A stretch of 64,000 bases of DNA from contig NZ_CAJVAS010000009.1 in the NCBI RefSeq assembly GCF_910593845.1, positions 154,312-218,311 of the forward strand, in the 5' to 3' direction. The DNA is from Paenibacillus solanacearum. GTDB lineage: Bacteria > Bacillota > Bacilli > Paenibacillales > NBRC-103111. The notes beneath the pieces were generated by a model. That model was given only the letters and a program-made list of their open reading frames with translations, did not search any database and was not told the DNA's origin. This document shows, in pieces, positions 25,718 through 34,747 of the stretch. Position 1 is the first letter of the stretch. Each line of letters opens with the position of its first letter. Position numbers and translations under genes: made by a program.

Positions 25718-26611
25718 ATGGAGATTCCCTATCGCAGGGATTATGACGACCTGGACTTGCGGGTTCAGATGGGTCACTTGCAAATCAACGTGTGGTATAT
25801 CCGGTTCGTTCCCGCTTCGATGCGGACGAATAAGAAGCATGCGCACGGCGGCTATGAGCTGCACTTCATTCCGTACGGGTACGGTCAGCTGATTGCCGAA
25901 GGAAACCATTACCGGATTACCCCGAATACGTTTTATTTGACCGGCCCGCTGGTCTACCACGAGCAGACAACCGACGCTGACAATCCGCTCGCGGAATGCT
26001 GCATTAATTTCGATATCACCGTGACCAAGAAACGGAACGACGACAACGAGTTTCTCCGGATCGAAACCGACGCGCTCATCGAAACGCTGTCCTCGACACG
26101 CTTCTGGTTCGGGGAAGACGCCTACGGCAGCATCGGGTTGTTCCAGCGCATCATGGACGAGCTGGACAACCGGCTTGTCGGGTATTATCACAACATCCGC
26201 AGCTACGTCTCGCAAATTATCGTCAATGCCGTCCGCAGCTACCGGGGCGAGAACAAAGCCGACTACGCGCTGCCCCGCAAGACGCTAAACGAAAAAAGAG
26301 AGCATCTGCTCGATGCCCTCATGAATCGCGAACCGTCCGATCTGTCGCTGGAACAAATGGCGAGCGCGCTTAAGGTAAGCAAACGCCATCTGCACCGGCT
26401 GATGAAGAAGCAATTCCATATGACGTTCAAGCAAAAGCTGTCGCAGGAAAAGCTGGAGATCGCCAAGAAGCTGCTGACGGAGACGCAGCTTACCGTAGAC
26501 GAAGTCGCGCGCACCGCCGAATATTCGTCGAGCAGCTATTTTTGCAAAAAGTTCAAGGCGCTTACGGGCATGTCGCCGACCGCGTACAGGAAAACCGCGA
26601 TGCGGGAATAA
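25718..26611 (+). CDS. AraC family transcriptional regulator
   Basis: A 297-residue regulator. The N-terminal cupin has KKHAHGGYELHFIPYGYGQLIAEG and ITPNTFYLTGPLVYHEQ; the C-terminal domain has LSLEQMASALKVSKRHLHRLMKKQFHMTF and VDEVARTAEYSSSSYFCKKFKALTGMSPTAYRK. ATG 25718 has AAGGGG eight bases ahead; longer in-frame starts lack a ribosome site. It is divergent from the orphan binding protein gene at 25544, its most likely target. Confidence 0.9.
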   Translation: MEIPYRRDYDDLDLRVQMGHLQINVWYIRFVPASMRTNKKHAHGGYELHFIPYGYGQLIAEGNHYRITPNTFYLTGPLVYHEQTTDADNPLAECCINFDITVTKKRNDDNEFLRIETDALIETLSSTRFWFGEDAYGSIGLFQRIMDELDNRLVGYYHNIRSYVSQIIVNAVRSYRGENKADYALPRKTLNEKREHLLDALMNREPSDLSLEQMASALKVSKRHLHRLMKKQFHMTFKQKLSQEKLEIAKKLLTETQLTVDEVARTAEYSSSSYFCKKFKALTGMSPTAYRKTAMRE

Positions 26612-26658
26612 GCATTGCGGTTCACGTAGCTCCCTGGTCAAGAGCATGCCGCAAGCGG

Positions 26659-28059
26659 CTATCTCCAAGGGACAAAGTCTGGATTCGGCTGCGGAATCCG
26701 CGCTTCGACGCGCTCGCGCCACTGCGCCAGCTTCGCCTGCATGCGCTGTGCCAGCTCCGGAAGCTGCGACGACAAATCGCGCGTCTCGGAGATGTCGTTC
26801 TTCAGATCGTACAGCTCGAGCCGCCCGTCTTCGAAAAATTCGATGAGCTTATAGTCGCCGATGCGAATGGACGAGCCCGGCGTGCCTCCCTGGTTGCCGT
26901 AATGCGGGTAATGCCAATAGATCGCTTCACGTTCGAGGGCGTCCTCCCCTTGCAACAGCGGGACGAGGCTGCTGCCGTCCGTATGCTGCTCCGGCAGCGG
27001 AGCGAGGCCGGCGATGCCGAGCAGCGTCGGATATACGTCGGGGCTTGTCACCGGCACGTCGCACACCGTCCCGGGCTTCGTGACGCCGGGCCACCTGACG
27101 ATGAACGGCTCCCGCACGCCGCCCTCGTACATCCAGCCTTTCCCCTCATGCAGCGGGCGGTTGCTGGTCGGCGAGCCTTCCGCCGTCGCCAATCCTCCGT
27201 TATCCGAGGTGAAGAAGATCGCCGTATGCTCGTACTGGCCGGTCTCCTTTAACGCTTCGATTAACCTCCCGATATTCGCGTCGAGGTTATGCACCATCGC
27301 CGCATAGACGGGGTCGGACTGGACGACTCGCCGCTGCACGTGCAAATGCTTCTTGTGCTCGCACGGGAAAAGCTCGCCCTGCACGATCGTTTCGACCTCG
27401 TCCAGCCCTTGTGCTCTTGCTTTCGCTGCGAATCGTTCGGTCAGCTCCGGATGCGCCTGAATCGGCGTATGCACCGCATAATGCCACAAGTTCAGGAAGA
27501 ACGGCGAACCGTCGTTTTGCCGGATGAGCCGAATCGCTTCGTCTGTCAGCCGATCTGTCAAATATTCGCCTTCCGGCCCCTCCTCCAGCGTGTCGATCCC
27601 GTACGGGCTGAAGTATCCTTTCTTCGGCGCGCCCCAGTGGCAGCCCCCTACGTTCACGTCGAATCCGTGGTTGTCCGGATAATGCTCGCGGCCGCCCAGA
27701 TGCCATTTGCCGACATGCCATGTGCGATAACCGCCTTCCTTCAGCGCTGCGGCGACCGACTTCTCCTCAAGAGACAGATGGTCGACGTAAGGCGAATCGA
27801 TCAGCTTGCCCCGCGCCTTTCCTCCGATCCAGTTCGTTACGCCGAGCGTTGCCGGGTATTTGCCCGTCATGATGCTTGCCCGTGTCGGCGAGCAGACCGG
27901 GCAGGCGGCGTACGCCTCCGTGAACCGCACGCCTTCGGCGGCCAGCGTGTCCAGATGCGGCGTTTCGTAAAACGAGCTTCCGTAGCATCCGAGATCAGTC
28001 CAGCCCATATCGTCGATCAAAATAAAAATGATGTTCGGTTTTGGTGCAAAATGGCTCAA
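26659..28059 (-). CDS. Type I sulfatase (formylglycine family)
   Basis: A 466-residue cytoplasmic sulfatase. It opens with PNIIFILIDDMGWTDLGCYG (metal aspartates at residues 16-17) and has the sulfatase signature C-S-P-T-R at residues 56-60 followed by ASIMTGKYP; the cysteine must be oxidised to formylglycine. Later metal ligands are in FFTSDNGG. TTG 28059 is chosen because AAGGGAG lies nine bases ahead and it puts the conserved start at the N-terminus. No signal peptide is seen, so the sulfate ester is probably imported first by the ABC system of the same operon. Aryl, sugar or alkyl sulfate cannot be told apart. Confidence 0.9.
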   Translation of the reverse strand: MSHFAPKPNIIFILIDDMGWTDLGCYGSSFYETPHLDTLAAEGVRFTEAYAACPVCSPTRASIMTGKYPATLGVTNWIGGKARGKLIDSPYVDHLSLEEKSVAAALKEGGYRTWHVGKWHLGGREHYPDNHGFDVNVGGCHWGAPKKGYFSPYGIDTLEEGPEGEYLTDRLTDEAIRLIRQNDGSPFFLNLWHYAVHTPIQAHPELTERFAAKARAQGLDEVETIVQGELFPCEHKKHLHVQRRVVQSDPVYAAMVHNLDANIGRLIEALKETGQYEHTAIFFTSDNGGLATAEGSPTSNRPLHEGKGWMYEGGVREPFIVRWPGVTKPGTVCDVPVTSPDVYPTLLGIAGLAPLPEQHTDGSSLVPLLQGEDALEREAIYWHYPHYGNQGGTPGSSIRIGDYKLIEFFEDGRLELYDLKNDISETRDLSSQLPELAQRMQAKLAQWRERVEARIPQPNPDFVPWR

Positions 28060-28085
28060 CGCTGAACGCTCCCTTCGGCAGCAAA

Positions 28086-28113
28086 AGGAAACCGGCATGC
28101 CGCCAGGTTTCCT
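28086..28113 (-). terminator. Internal hairpin between dioxygenase and sulfatase genes
   Basis: AGGAAACC (28086-28093) pairs with GGTTTCCT (28106-28113), followed on the minus strand by TTTTGC. It may reduce read-through into the sulfatase gene. Confidence 0.5.
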
Positions 28114-28139
28114 TACTCTTGCTCCTATTTATGATCTTA

Positions 28140-29066
28140 TCAATAAGGACGGTCTCCGACAATCGCAACCCGCTCCGCAATGCGGCGGCTCGGATAATAA
28201 TCCGACGAAGCGTAATGCTGCGTGGCCCGATTGTCCCAAAAGGCGACGGTGTTCGCTTCCCAACGGAAGCGCACCTGATATTCCGGTACTTGCGCCTGCT
28301 GGAATAAGTATTGCAGCAGCTTTTCGCTTTCTTCCGCTTCCAGTCCCACGATCCGTACCGTGAAATTCGGATTGACGTACAGCGTCTTGCGTCCGGTCTC
28401 CGGATGCGTGCGCACGACCGGATGCTCGGCCGCCGGAAATTCGGCTTGCTTGATCGGGAGTTGATCCGCAGGCAGTCTCACGCCGAACACATGCGTGAAA
28501 TCGTGGATCGCCGTCAAGCCGTCGATGCGCCGCTTCACTTCATCCGGCAAGTTGTCGTAGGCGGCTCCCATGTCGGCCCACAGCGTATCGCCTCCCGCTT
28601 CCGGCACCTCGATGAGCCGAAGCACCGCGCCGAGCGCGGGGTTGAGCCGCCAGCTCACATCCGAATGCCAGCTGTTTTCCCGGCCGACGGCGTTCTCGTT
28701 TTTCGCGAAGCGGACGACTTCGTCCGAATCCCCTACAGGCAGGAACGGGTGGGTCTCCAGCTCGCCCCACAGCTCGGCGAACGCCCGCTGCTGCGCGCTC
28801 GTCATATGCTGATTGCGGAAGAAGATAACCTTCCATTCGAGCAAGGCCCGGTTCAGCTCCTTCTGCAGCTCGGGGGACACCGGCTGGCTCAAGTCGACGC
28901 CTTCGATATCGGCGCCGATGATCGGGCCGTGCGGCTTGACGTTGAACAGCGTGTACGGCTGCGGCTCTACCCCTTCGGGCAGACGGCGGACGATACGCGG
29001 ACCGGTCTTAAGACCGCGGACAGGCAATTGCAAGGGACGCTCATGATTGGCTACTACTTCAGACAT
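28140..29066 (-). CDS. TauD/TfdA family Fe(II)/2-oxoglutarate dioxygenase
   Basis: A 308-residue alpha-ketoglutarate-dependent dioxygenase. The first metal pair is His134-x-Asp136 in WHSDVSW, and the distal part has VAFWDNRATQHYASSDYYPSRRIAERV with the final histidine and the oxoglutarate-binding arginine. Relatives cleave taurine, sulfonates or alkyl sulfates by hydroxylating the carbon next to sulfur. Placed between a binding protein and a sulfatase it points to sulfur scavenging from organosulfur compounds. ATG 29066 has GAGGAG seven bases ahead. Substrate is inference from context. Confidence 0.9.
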   Translation of the reverse strand: MSEVVANHERPLQLPVRGLKTGPRIVRRLPEGVEPQPYTLFNVKPHGPIIGADIEGVDLSQPVSPELQKELNRALLEWKVIFFRNQHMTSAQQRAFAELWGELETHPFLPVGDSDEVVRFAKNENAVGRENSWHSDVSWRLNPALGAVLRLIEVPEAGGDTLWADMGAAYDNLPDEVKRRIDGLTAIHDFTHVFGVRLPADQLPIKQAEFPAAEHPVVRTHPETGRKTLYVNPNFTVRIVGLEAEESEKLLQYLFQQAQVPEYQVRFRWEANTVAFWDNRATQHYASSDYYPSRRIAERVAIVGDRPY

Positions 29067-29138
29067 ATGACATTCTCCTCTCAAATAGACGGTTATCGTT
29101 ACGCCTTTTCGGCTATGAACCTTTTATTTAGGATTGCG

Positions 29139-30680
29139 TTATTTGCCGCCGTTCTTCTTGTACTCCTCCGTGACGGCCTTCAGTATTTTGTCTCCGCCGG
29201 CCTGGCGCCACTTTTGCCCCAATTCGGTAATCCCCTTGTCGACGTCGAGCTTGCCGTTCAGCAAATTGACGAAATACTGGTTGTACACTTCATTGACCGC
29301 TTTGCCGAATTCAATCTCCGCGTCCGTCTTTTTGTTAATCAGATTCGGCATAATGTATTTGGATGCCACCTTGACGGAATCAAGCGCCCGTTCAATGCGG
29401 GGCTCCGTCTGCGGCAAGTAGCTCTCGTCGATCGGCCAAGTGACGTTGCCCCATGCGATCGGATGCGCCCAGCCGTTCGGAGCGAAGCCGTCTTTCTCGC
29501 GTTCCGACTCGTTGTAGCTGATTTTGTCCCCCTGCTTCGTGTAGTGAACGCCCTCGATGCCGAGCTGAAGCAGGTCGCGCCCTTCCTTGGACAGCAAGAA
29601 CTCGATGAATTGCGCCGCTTTTTGCGGATTTTTCGCCTTCTTGGTCACGGCGGTGAACAGGGCGTTTTTCGACTTCGTCGCCATGCCCTGCTTCCCTTCC
29701 GGTCCGGTCGGCGGTGCCGTATAGCCGAGCTTGCCCGTCGGGATGACCTGCTGCAGGCTGCCCTCGATCCGGCTCACGTGGCGGAACAGCGGTCCGTCCA
29801 TAAAGCCCGCCTTGCTCTGGAAAAACTTCTGCTCCTTGGTCGGGCGGTCGTATACGATAAATTCCGGATCGATCAGCTTCTCATCGTACCATTTCCGCAA
29901 GTCGGCGAGCCCCTTCTTGAAGGCGGGATGCTCGAATTTCGGGATCACGTTCCCTTTGTCGTCTTTGGCATAGTCGCCGTAAGGCAAGCCATAAGCGTAA
30001 AATACGAAATCGAAGGCGGTCAGTGCGTCGCCGGCGTTCGGCTTATTCGTAATGAAGCCGTATGTATCGGCCTTGCCGTTGCCGTCCGGGTCTTTCTCCA
30101 CGACCGCTTTGAGCGTGGAATGCAGTTCTTCGAGCGTCTGCGGCGGCTTCAGGCCGAGCTTGTCGAGCCAATCCTGACGAAACTGCACCGTGTAGTTCGA
30201 CCGCTCCACGCCGCTGATGAACGGGTAGCCGTAAAACTTCCCGTCGATGGCCGTCCACTTCAAGTCGCCCTCCAGCTTTCCTTTCAGCGTCGGCGTATCT
30301 TTCAAATAGTCGTTCAGCGGCACGATAATGCCTTCCTTGATCCACTGCGATACGGATTCGGACGGGTATTGCGTCGTGACGACGTCGGGCAAGTCTCCGC
30401 TCGCGATCGCGACGTTGATTTTGTCGTACGAAAATTCCGGCACGATCTTGACGGTAAGCTTGATGTTCAGCCGCTTGTTGATTTCCGCGATAATGCGGTC
30501 GTTCGGCTGCAGCGGCTTCGCCCCTTGGTCTCCCGTCGTCAGGAACGTCAGCTCGTAGGGCTCGTTGCCGTTCCCCGCCTCCGAGCCGGCCGGTTTATTC
30601 GAGCAGCCTGCCGCAAGCAGCAAGGAAGCTGCGCTCGCGCCTGCAATCCATTTGTTCCACGTTCTCTTCTTTGTCCCCAT
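29139..30680 (-). CDS. LplA-type solute-binding lipoprotein
   Basis: A 513-residue extracellular lipoprotein; the signal peptide ends AAGC followed by SNKPAGSEAGNGNE. The size and motifs (SGDLPDVVTTQYPSESVSQWIKEGIIVPLNDYL, GFITNKPNAGDALTAFDF and the late RDLLQLGIEGVHYTKQGDKI) are those of the large LplA/YtcQ-type binding proteins of Paenibacillus. It lies directly behind its two permease genes. In this operon it likely captures a sulfated or sulfonated carbohydrate-like compound; an ATPase is not encoded and is probably the shared MsmX type. Confidence 0.92.
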   Translation of the reverse strand: MGTKKRTWNKWIAGASAASLLLAAGCSNKPAGSEAGNGNEPYELTFLTTGDQGAKPLQPNDRIIAEINKRLNIKLTVKIVPEFSYDKINVAIASGDLPDVVTTQYPSESVSQWIKEGIIVPLNDYLKDTPTLKGKLEGDLKWTAIDGKFYGYPFISGVERSNYTVQFRQDWLDKLGLKPPQTLEELHSTLKAVVEKDPDGNGKADTYGFITNKPNAGDALTAFDFVFYAYGLPYGDYAKDDKGNVIPKFEHPAFKKGLADLRKWYDEKLIDPEFIVYDRPTKEQKFFQSKAGFMDGPLFRHVSRIEGSLQQVIPTGKLGYTAPPTGPEGKQGMATKSKNALFTAVTKKAKNPQKAAQFIEFLLSKEGRDLLQLGIEGVHYTKQGDKISYNESEREKDGFAPNGWAHPIAWGNVTWPIDESYLPQTEPRIERALDSVKVASKYIMPNLINKKTDAEIEFGKAVNEVYNQYFVNLLNGKLDVDKGITELGQKWRQAGGDKILKAVTEEYKKNGGK

Positions 30681-30726
30681 CGTATGTTTCCTCCACCATT
30701 TGATTTTTTTATGTTGGACCGGCCGG

Positions 30727-31593
30727 TCACTCTTTGACGCCGCCGATCATGACCCCATTGACGAAATATTTTTGAAAGAACGGATACACGAGCATGACCG
30801 GAATCGTCGCTGCCATCACCGTCGCCATCTTGATCGATGGCCCCAGCAGGAACAAGCCGTCTCCGCCGCCGGAATAGGACGATTCGTTCTCGAACAGCAT
30901 GCTGCGCAAAAACAGCTGCAGCGGCCATAAATTTTTGTCGCTGATAAAAAAGACGGCGTTAAAAAATTCGTTCCAGCGCGACACGGCGTAAAACAGCGTG
31001 ATCGTCGAGATGGCCGGCATGGATAGCGGGATGACGATTTTGAACAGGACGCCGATGTCGTTGCAGCCGTCGATGCGCGCTGCGTCAATCAAGCCGTCCG
31101 GCAGCGACGAGAAAAAGTTGCGCATGATGATCAAATTGTACGTATTGATCGCGCTTGGGATGATGAGCGCCCAGACGCTGTTCATCATGCCCAAATTTTT
31201 GACAATCAGGTACGTCGGAATGATGCCCCCGCTGAACATCATCGTAAACACGATGAGAAACATCATGACGCGGTAGCCCTTCAGCTCCGTTCTCGACAGC
31301 GCATAAGCGGCCGTCACCGTGAGCAGCATGCTGATCGCCGTGCCGACAACCGTAACGAAGATCGTTACGCCGTACGAATTCCACAGCTCCTTCATCGAGA
31401 ATAAATATTCATACGATCCGAGCGTGATGGTCTTCGGAAGCCAATGGACGCTTGCGTTCAAGTATTCGTCGAGCGGTATGATCGAGACGATGAGCGTATC
31501 CCAGAAGGGGTACAATGTAATCAGCGCGAGCAGCGCCAGCAGCGTATAGTTAAAGGTGTCAAACAGCTTGCCTGCGGTTCCCGTACGGTGCAT
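30727..31593 (-). CDS. LplC-type ABC permease
   Basis: A 288-residue inner-membrane permease with six predicted helices of the carbohydrate uptake (CUT1) family. The EAA loop that contacts the ATPase is LPDGLIDAARIDGCNDIGVLFKIVIPLSMP. Start ATG 31593 has AAGGGG ahead. It is 20 bases behind the LplB-type gene and 46 before the binding protein, in one operon. Confidence 0.92.
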   Translation of the reverse strand: MHRTGTAGKLFDTFNYTLLALLALITLYPFWDTLIVSIIPLDEYLNASVHWLPKTITLGSYEYLFSMKELWNSYGVTIFVTVVGTAISMLLTVTAAYALSRTELKGYRVMMFLIVFTMMFSGGIIPTYLIVKNLGMMNSVWALIIPSAINTYNLIIMRNFFSSLPDGLIDAARIDGCNDIGVLFKIVIPLSMPAISTITLFYAVSRWNEFFNAVFFISDKNLWPLQLFLRSMLFENESSYSGGGDGLFLLGPSIKMATVMAATIPVMLVYPFFQKYFVNGVMIGGVKE

Positions 31594-31612
31594 ATCGATT
31601 CCCCTTTCTTCA

Positions 31613-32587
31613 TTAATAAACGCCCTGCTCTCCCATCATCCTTGCGAGCCGATTCGCGAGAACGAGCAATGCGAAGTTGATCAGCGACTTGAACAACCCG
31701 ACCGCCGCCGCCAGACTGAACCTGCCTTCGGTCAAGCCGATGCGATACACATAAGTGTCGATAATGTCCGAGACGCTGTAGACACCGGGATGATACAGCA
31801 CGAAGATTTGCTCGAAGCCGGCTTCCATAATGCCGCCCAGCCTTAGAATAAGCAGCAGGATGATCGTGCCCCGCATAAGCGGAAGCGTGACGTGCATCAG
31901 CCGCTGCCACCGGTTCGCGCCGTCGATCAACGCCGCCTCGTACAGCTGCGGGTTAATGCCCGCCAGCGCCGCCATATAGATGATCGTGTTCCATCCGAAC
32001 TCCTTCCAGATCATCGAGAACACGAGTGTGCTGCGGAAGTAAGACTCGTCGCTCATAAAGCCGACCGACGTCCCGCCGAACGCCCGGATGACGTTATTGA
32101 CGACGCCGTTGTCCGTGGACAGCAGGTTGAGCAGCAGCCCGCCGAGAATGACCCATGAAATAAAATGCGGCAAATAGATAGCGGTCTGCACTGTCTGCTT
32201 GAACAGTCTCGACCGGACCTCATTCATCAGCAAGGCGACGATGATCGGCGCCGGAAATCCGAAGGTAAGACGATACAAGCTAATGATGATCGTATTCTTG
32301 ATTACCTGCCAAAACTTATCTTGCGAGAACAAGTAGGCGAAATGCTTGAAGCCGGCCCAGTCGCTGCCGAGAATCCCTTTTGTGATGCTGAAGTCTTTGA
32401 ACGCGACAATCGCGCCATACATCGGGATATAGTGGAATATCAAGTAGTACGCAAGCGCCGGAGCCAGCATCAAATATAAATAACGATGAAACCAGACGTA
32501 GCGCCAAAACGTTTTTTTGCTGTTTGCCGCCTGTCGCGGGGCGCGTCCCGCGGTCTCGACCCGATAATCGCTGTTCATAACGGACAT
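31613..32587 (-). CDS. LplB-type ABC permease
   Basis: A 324-residue permease; LMLAPALAYYLIFHYIPMYGAIVAFKDF is the first helix with the family motif, and the EAA loop is INPQLYEAALIDGANRWQRLMHVTLPLM. ATG 32587 is preceded by GGAGG at ten bases. The frame is open further upstream as far as 32683 (MTIEYDRLL...), but that would place a terminator-like hairpin inside the coding region, so I prefer the shorter form. It is the first gene of the sulfur-compound transporter operon. Confidence 0.9.
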   Translation of the reverse strand: MSVMNSDYRVETAGRAPRQAANSKKTFWRYVWFHRYLYLMLAPALAYYLIFHYIPMYGAIVAFKDFSITKGILGSDWAGFKHFAYLFSQDKFWQVIKNTIIISLYRLTFGFPAPIIVALLMNEVRSRLFKQTVQTAIYLPHFISWVILGGLLLNLLSTDNGVVNNVIRAFGGTSVGFMSDESYFRSTLVFSMIWKEFGWNTIIYMAALAGINPQLYEAALIDGANRWQRLMHVTLPLMRGTIILLLILRLGGIMEAGFEQIFVLYHPGVYSVSDIIDTYVYRIGLTEGRFSLAAAVGLFKSLINFALLVLANRLARMMGEQGVY

Positions 32588-32651
32588 GCCGTCCATCCCT
32601 CCTTCGTAAGTAAAAGCTCTTGTCACCCACGCCCCAACAGACAACAAAAAA

Positions 32652-32692
32652 AGACACAACAGCCGATCGTACTCGATCGTCATATCGTGTCT
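32652..32692 (-). promoter_or_regulatory. Attenuator-like hairpin in the LplB leader
   Basis: On the minus strand AGACACGA pairs with TTGTGTCT around an inner palindrome CGATCGAGTACGATCG, and seven T follow. It lies between the promoter and the LplB start, so it can terminate transcription early. No known riboswitch class is recognised in the leader; a protein- or RNA-based antiterminator is possible. Confidence 0.6.
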
Positions 32693-32771
32693 CTGGTGGT
32701 CCAGTAGACGGATTTTTTTTCGAAGTAATTCTTTTATTCCGATGCGTTTACTATGATTTATTTATAAATGG

Positions 32772-32801
32772 ATCGTAGCACCTGCAGCCCATCTTTGTCA
32801 A
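32772..32801 (-). promoter_or_regulatory. Promoter of the LplB operon
   Basis: On the minus strand TTGACA, an 18-base spacer and TACGAT. It gives a leader of roughly 180 bases that contains the attenuator-like hairpin at 32652-32692. Confidence 0.6.
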
Positions 32802-32867
32802 TGCCATTTTTCAAAAAAGTTCCGAGACCTCCACCGGCTGTGCGAACCGTACGCCCAATGATTGAAT

Positions 32868-32900
32868 CAAAAACACGACTCCCCTGGAGAATCGTGTTTG
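32868..32900 (-). terminator. Terminator of the YeeE operon
   Basis: On the minus strand AAACACGA-TC-CC and GG-GTCGTGTTT form a stem followed by TTTGATT. It lies 45 bases after the stop codon of the YeeE-like gene. Confidence 0.75.
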
Positions 32901-32944
32901 GGCCGTGTCCCGATCCGCTCTATATACGTGCACGTTCCCTGGCA

Positions 32945-34057
32945 TTACATCGAGTCGTAACGCTGAAACAGCATCAGGGGCATTTTGAATACATAGGCGA
33001 CGACGATAAAGATACCGATCATCATGCCAACAATGACCAGCACGCTGCTCAGCGACAGTCCGCCGACGCCCGTAATGACGTTGGCGATGTTGCAGCCTGG
33101 CGCGATTCGCGACGATACGCCCATCAGCAGGCCGCCGCCGATAGCATAGGGCAAGCGCGAGGCGCGCGGTAAGCGGATCTTGAAGCTTCCGCTCAGCACC
33201 GATGCCGCAAGCGAGCCGATGATGAGAAATATGACGAGCGTTTCTTCCGGTCCGAGACCAACCCGCGGGAAATCGGCAAACAGCGCATTCAAATACGTGT
33301 TGTTGAATACGACGTCGTCGCCGAGCAGCTGCGCCAGCGCAACGGCCCCGATACGCGTCTCCGGACCGGTGATGCCCACGTTGGACATGAGCGCGAATTG
33401 AACCGTCGCAACGACGCCGATCAGGAAAGCGACAAGACGAATGTCCCAGTGCGATTGCTTGAACGGATTGTTCTCCCAATCGGTCAGCGCCGCCTTCACC
33501 CCGTTCCAAAATCCGGACGCGCCGTGCCGGTACATCGCGATAAGCAGCATCCCGGCGACGAGGACAACGGGAATGACCCAATACGGGATGGGCAAAGAAT
33601 ACAGCGTATATCCGTTCTCGACCAGCGTCAAAGGCTGCAGCGCTTCCCTTGCCCACGGATCATAAATAAAGGCGAACAGCAGATTGCCTGCGATTGCGAA
33701 CAGCAGCACGATCCAAAACTGCACATACCCCATGCCGCACCGGTACAGCGTCCCCGAGCCGCAGCCGCCGGCGATCGTCATCCCGATGCCGAACAAAATG
33801 CCGCCAAGCAGATTCGCGCCGCCGAGCGGTACGGTCCAGACGTCGGACACCTGCTTGACGCCGAGCGTAAGCACGAGCGCCCAGCCGAGCAGCGCCGTGG
33901 CGATCAGCACGAGCACGCCGTTCAATATCCGGTTATCCCTCACGCTGATCCAGTCGCGAATCGAGGCCACGAAGCAAAAGTCCGCCTTCTGCAGTAGAAA
34001 CCCGTACAGGAACCCGAAGACTCCGGCCAGTATAAAGACATCCAATGTGTATGCCAT
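32945..34057 (-). CDS. YeeE/YedE family thiosulfate transporter
   Basis: A 370-residue membrane protein with about nine to ten helices. The conserved cysteines of TsuA/YeeE are visible: Cys28 in KADFCF, Cys99 in GGCGSG, and a third in APGCNIAN near residue 318. In characterised homologues these pass thiosulfate through the membrane by transient S-S contacts. It lies directly after a TusA-like gene, the usual YeeE-YeeD pairing, and two rhodanese genes. Start ATG 34057 has GGAAGGGG ahead. This operon is therefore a thiosulfate uptake and sulfur relay unit. Confidence 0.9.
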   Translation of the reverse strand: MAYTLDVFILAGVFGFLYGFLLQKADFCFVASIRDWISVRDNRILNGVLVLIATALLGWALVLTLGVKQVSDVWTVPLGGANLLGGILFGIGMTIAGGCGSGTLYRCGMGYVQFWIVLLFAIAGNLLFAFIYDPWAREALQPLTLVENGYTLYSLPIPYWVIPVVLVAGMLLIAMYRHGASGFWNGVKAALTDWENNPFKQSHWDIRLVAFLIGVVATVQFALMSNVGITGPETRIGAVALAQLLGDDVVFNNTYLNALFADFPRVGLGPEETLVIFLIIGSLAASVLSGSFKIRLPRASRLPYAIGGGLLMGVSSRIAPGCNIANVITGVGGLSLSSVLVIVGMMIGIFIVVAYVFKMPLMLFQRYDSM

Positions 34058-34082
34058 CAGTCTTCCCCTTCCAGCTCAATCC

Positions 34083-34343
34083 TTATATTTTTTTCACGAA
34101 AATATGATACTGCCCGTTCTTCTTGGCAACGCCGAGAAACTCCCCGTATTTGTTCATCTTCACCGCGGCCGGAATCGTCTTCGTCGCGATCGTATGATCC
34201 GTAATTTCGACGACGATCTCGCCCGGCTTCGCCCGCTTCAGGCCGTCCAGCGCCAGGTTCAACGTATGCGGGCATACCTCGCCCACCGCATCGACGGTAA
34301 TATCGGCTTTCAATTCCAGCAGTTGTTGTTCGTTCAAGCTCAT
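34083..34343 (-). CDS. TusA/YeeD-like sulfurtransferase
   Basis: An 86-residue protein. The TusA signature is VDAVGEVCPHTLNLALDGLKRAKPGEIVVEITDH, with the sulfur-carrying cysteine in the CP motif near residue 23. YeeD proteins take or hand on thiosulfate sulfur for YeeE. The start ATG overlaps the stop of the rhodanese gene as ATGA, so the two are coupled; the frame open upstream is only antisense-like sequence of the rhodanese gene. Confidence 0.9.
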   Translation of the reverse strand: MSLNEQQLLELKADITVDAVGEVCPHTLNLALDGLKRAKPGEIVVEITDHTIATKTIPAAVKMNKYGEFLGVAKKNGQYHIFVKKI

Positions 34344-34735
34344 AGGTTGATCTTCCTCTCCAGTTGGTCTAGTGCAAACGCGTCGACGATGCGCTCGCGG
34401 CCGGTGGCCACCTCGCGCCCTTCCTGCTGCCATTGCAGCGTGCCGCCCGAGTAATTGTGCACCTGCGCAAAGCCGTTGGCGCGGAAAAACTTGGCGACCT
34501 CCATACTCCGCCGTCCGCTCCGGCACACGAATACGTACGCTCGCTGCGGGTCGAGCTTCTCGATCCAATCGATGATCTCGCCCATCGGAATGAGCGGAAT
34601 GCCCGGGATGTGGGCCGCTTCGTACTCTTCGATCTCCCGTACGTCAATGACAATCGTCCGGCGCTCCGGGTCGCCCGCGAATTCGATCAGCTCCTGCGAA
34701 TTGAGATGGGATATATGTTCGATGATCTGTGCCAT
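34340..34735 (-). CDS. Single-domain rhodanese
   Basis: A 131-residue cytoplasmic rhodanese. TIVIDVREIEEYEAAHIPGIPLIPMGE is the CH2A region and VFVCRSGRRSMEVA holds the persulfide cysteine with a five-residue loop (RSGRRS). It should move sulfane sulfur, likely from imported thiosulfate, to acceptors. AAGGAG precedes ATG 34735. Position between the lipoprotein rhodanese and TusA suggests a sulfur relay. Confidence 0.9.
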   Translation of the reverse strand: MAQIIEHISHLNSQELIEFAGDPERRTIVIDVREIEEYEAAHIPGIPLIPMGEIIDWIEKLDPQRAYVFVCRSGRRSMEVAKFFRANGFAQVHNYSGGTLQWQQEGREVATGRERIVDAFALDQLERKINL

Positions 34736-34747
34736 GGAATCCGCTCC

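Noticed and set aside
28311..30737. 808-residue open frame on the plus strand
   Set aside because: It is antisense to the well-supported TauD and LplA-type genes, has no ribosome site or recognisable domain, and arises from the codon bias of the opposite strand.
32588..32683. N-terminal extension of the LplB-type permease (MTIEYDRLL...)
   Set aside because: It would place a terminator hairpin with T7 inside the gene and lacks a ribosome site, while ATG 32587 has GGAGG ahead.
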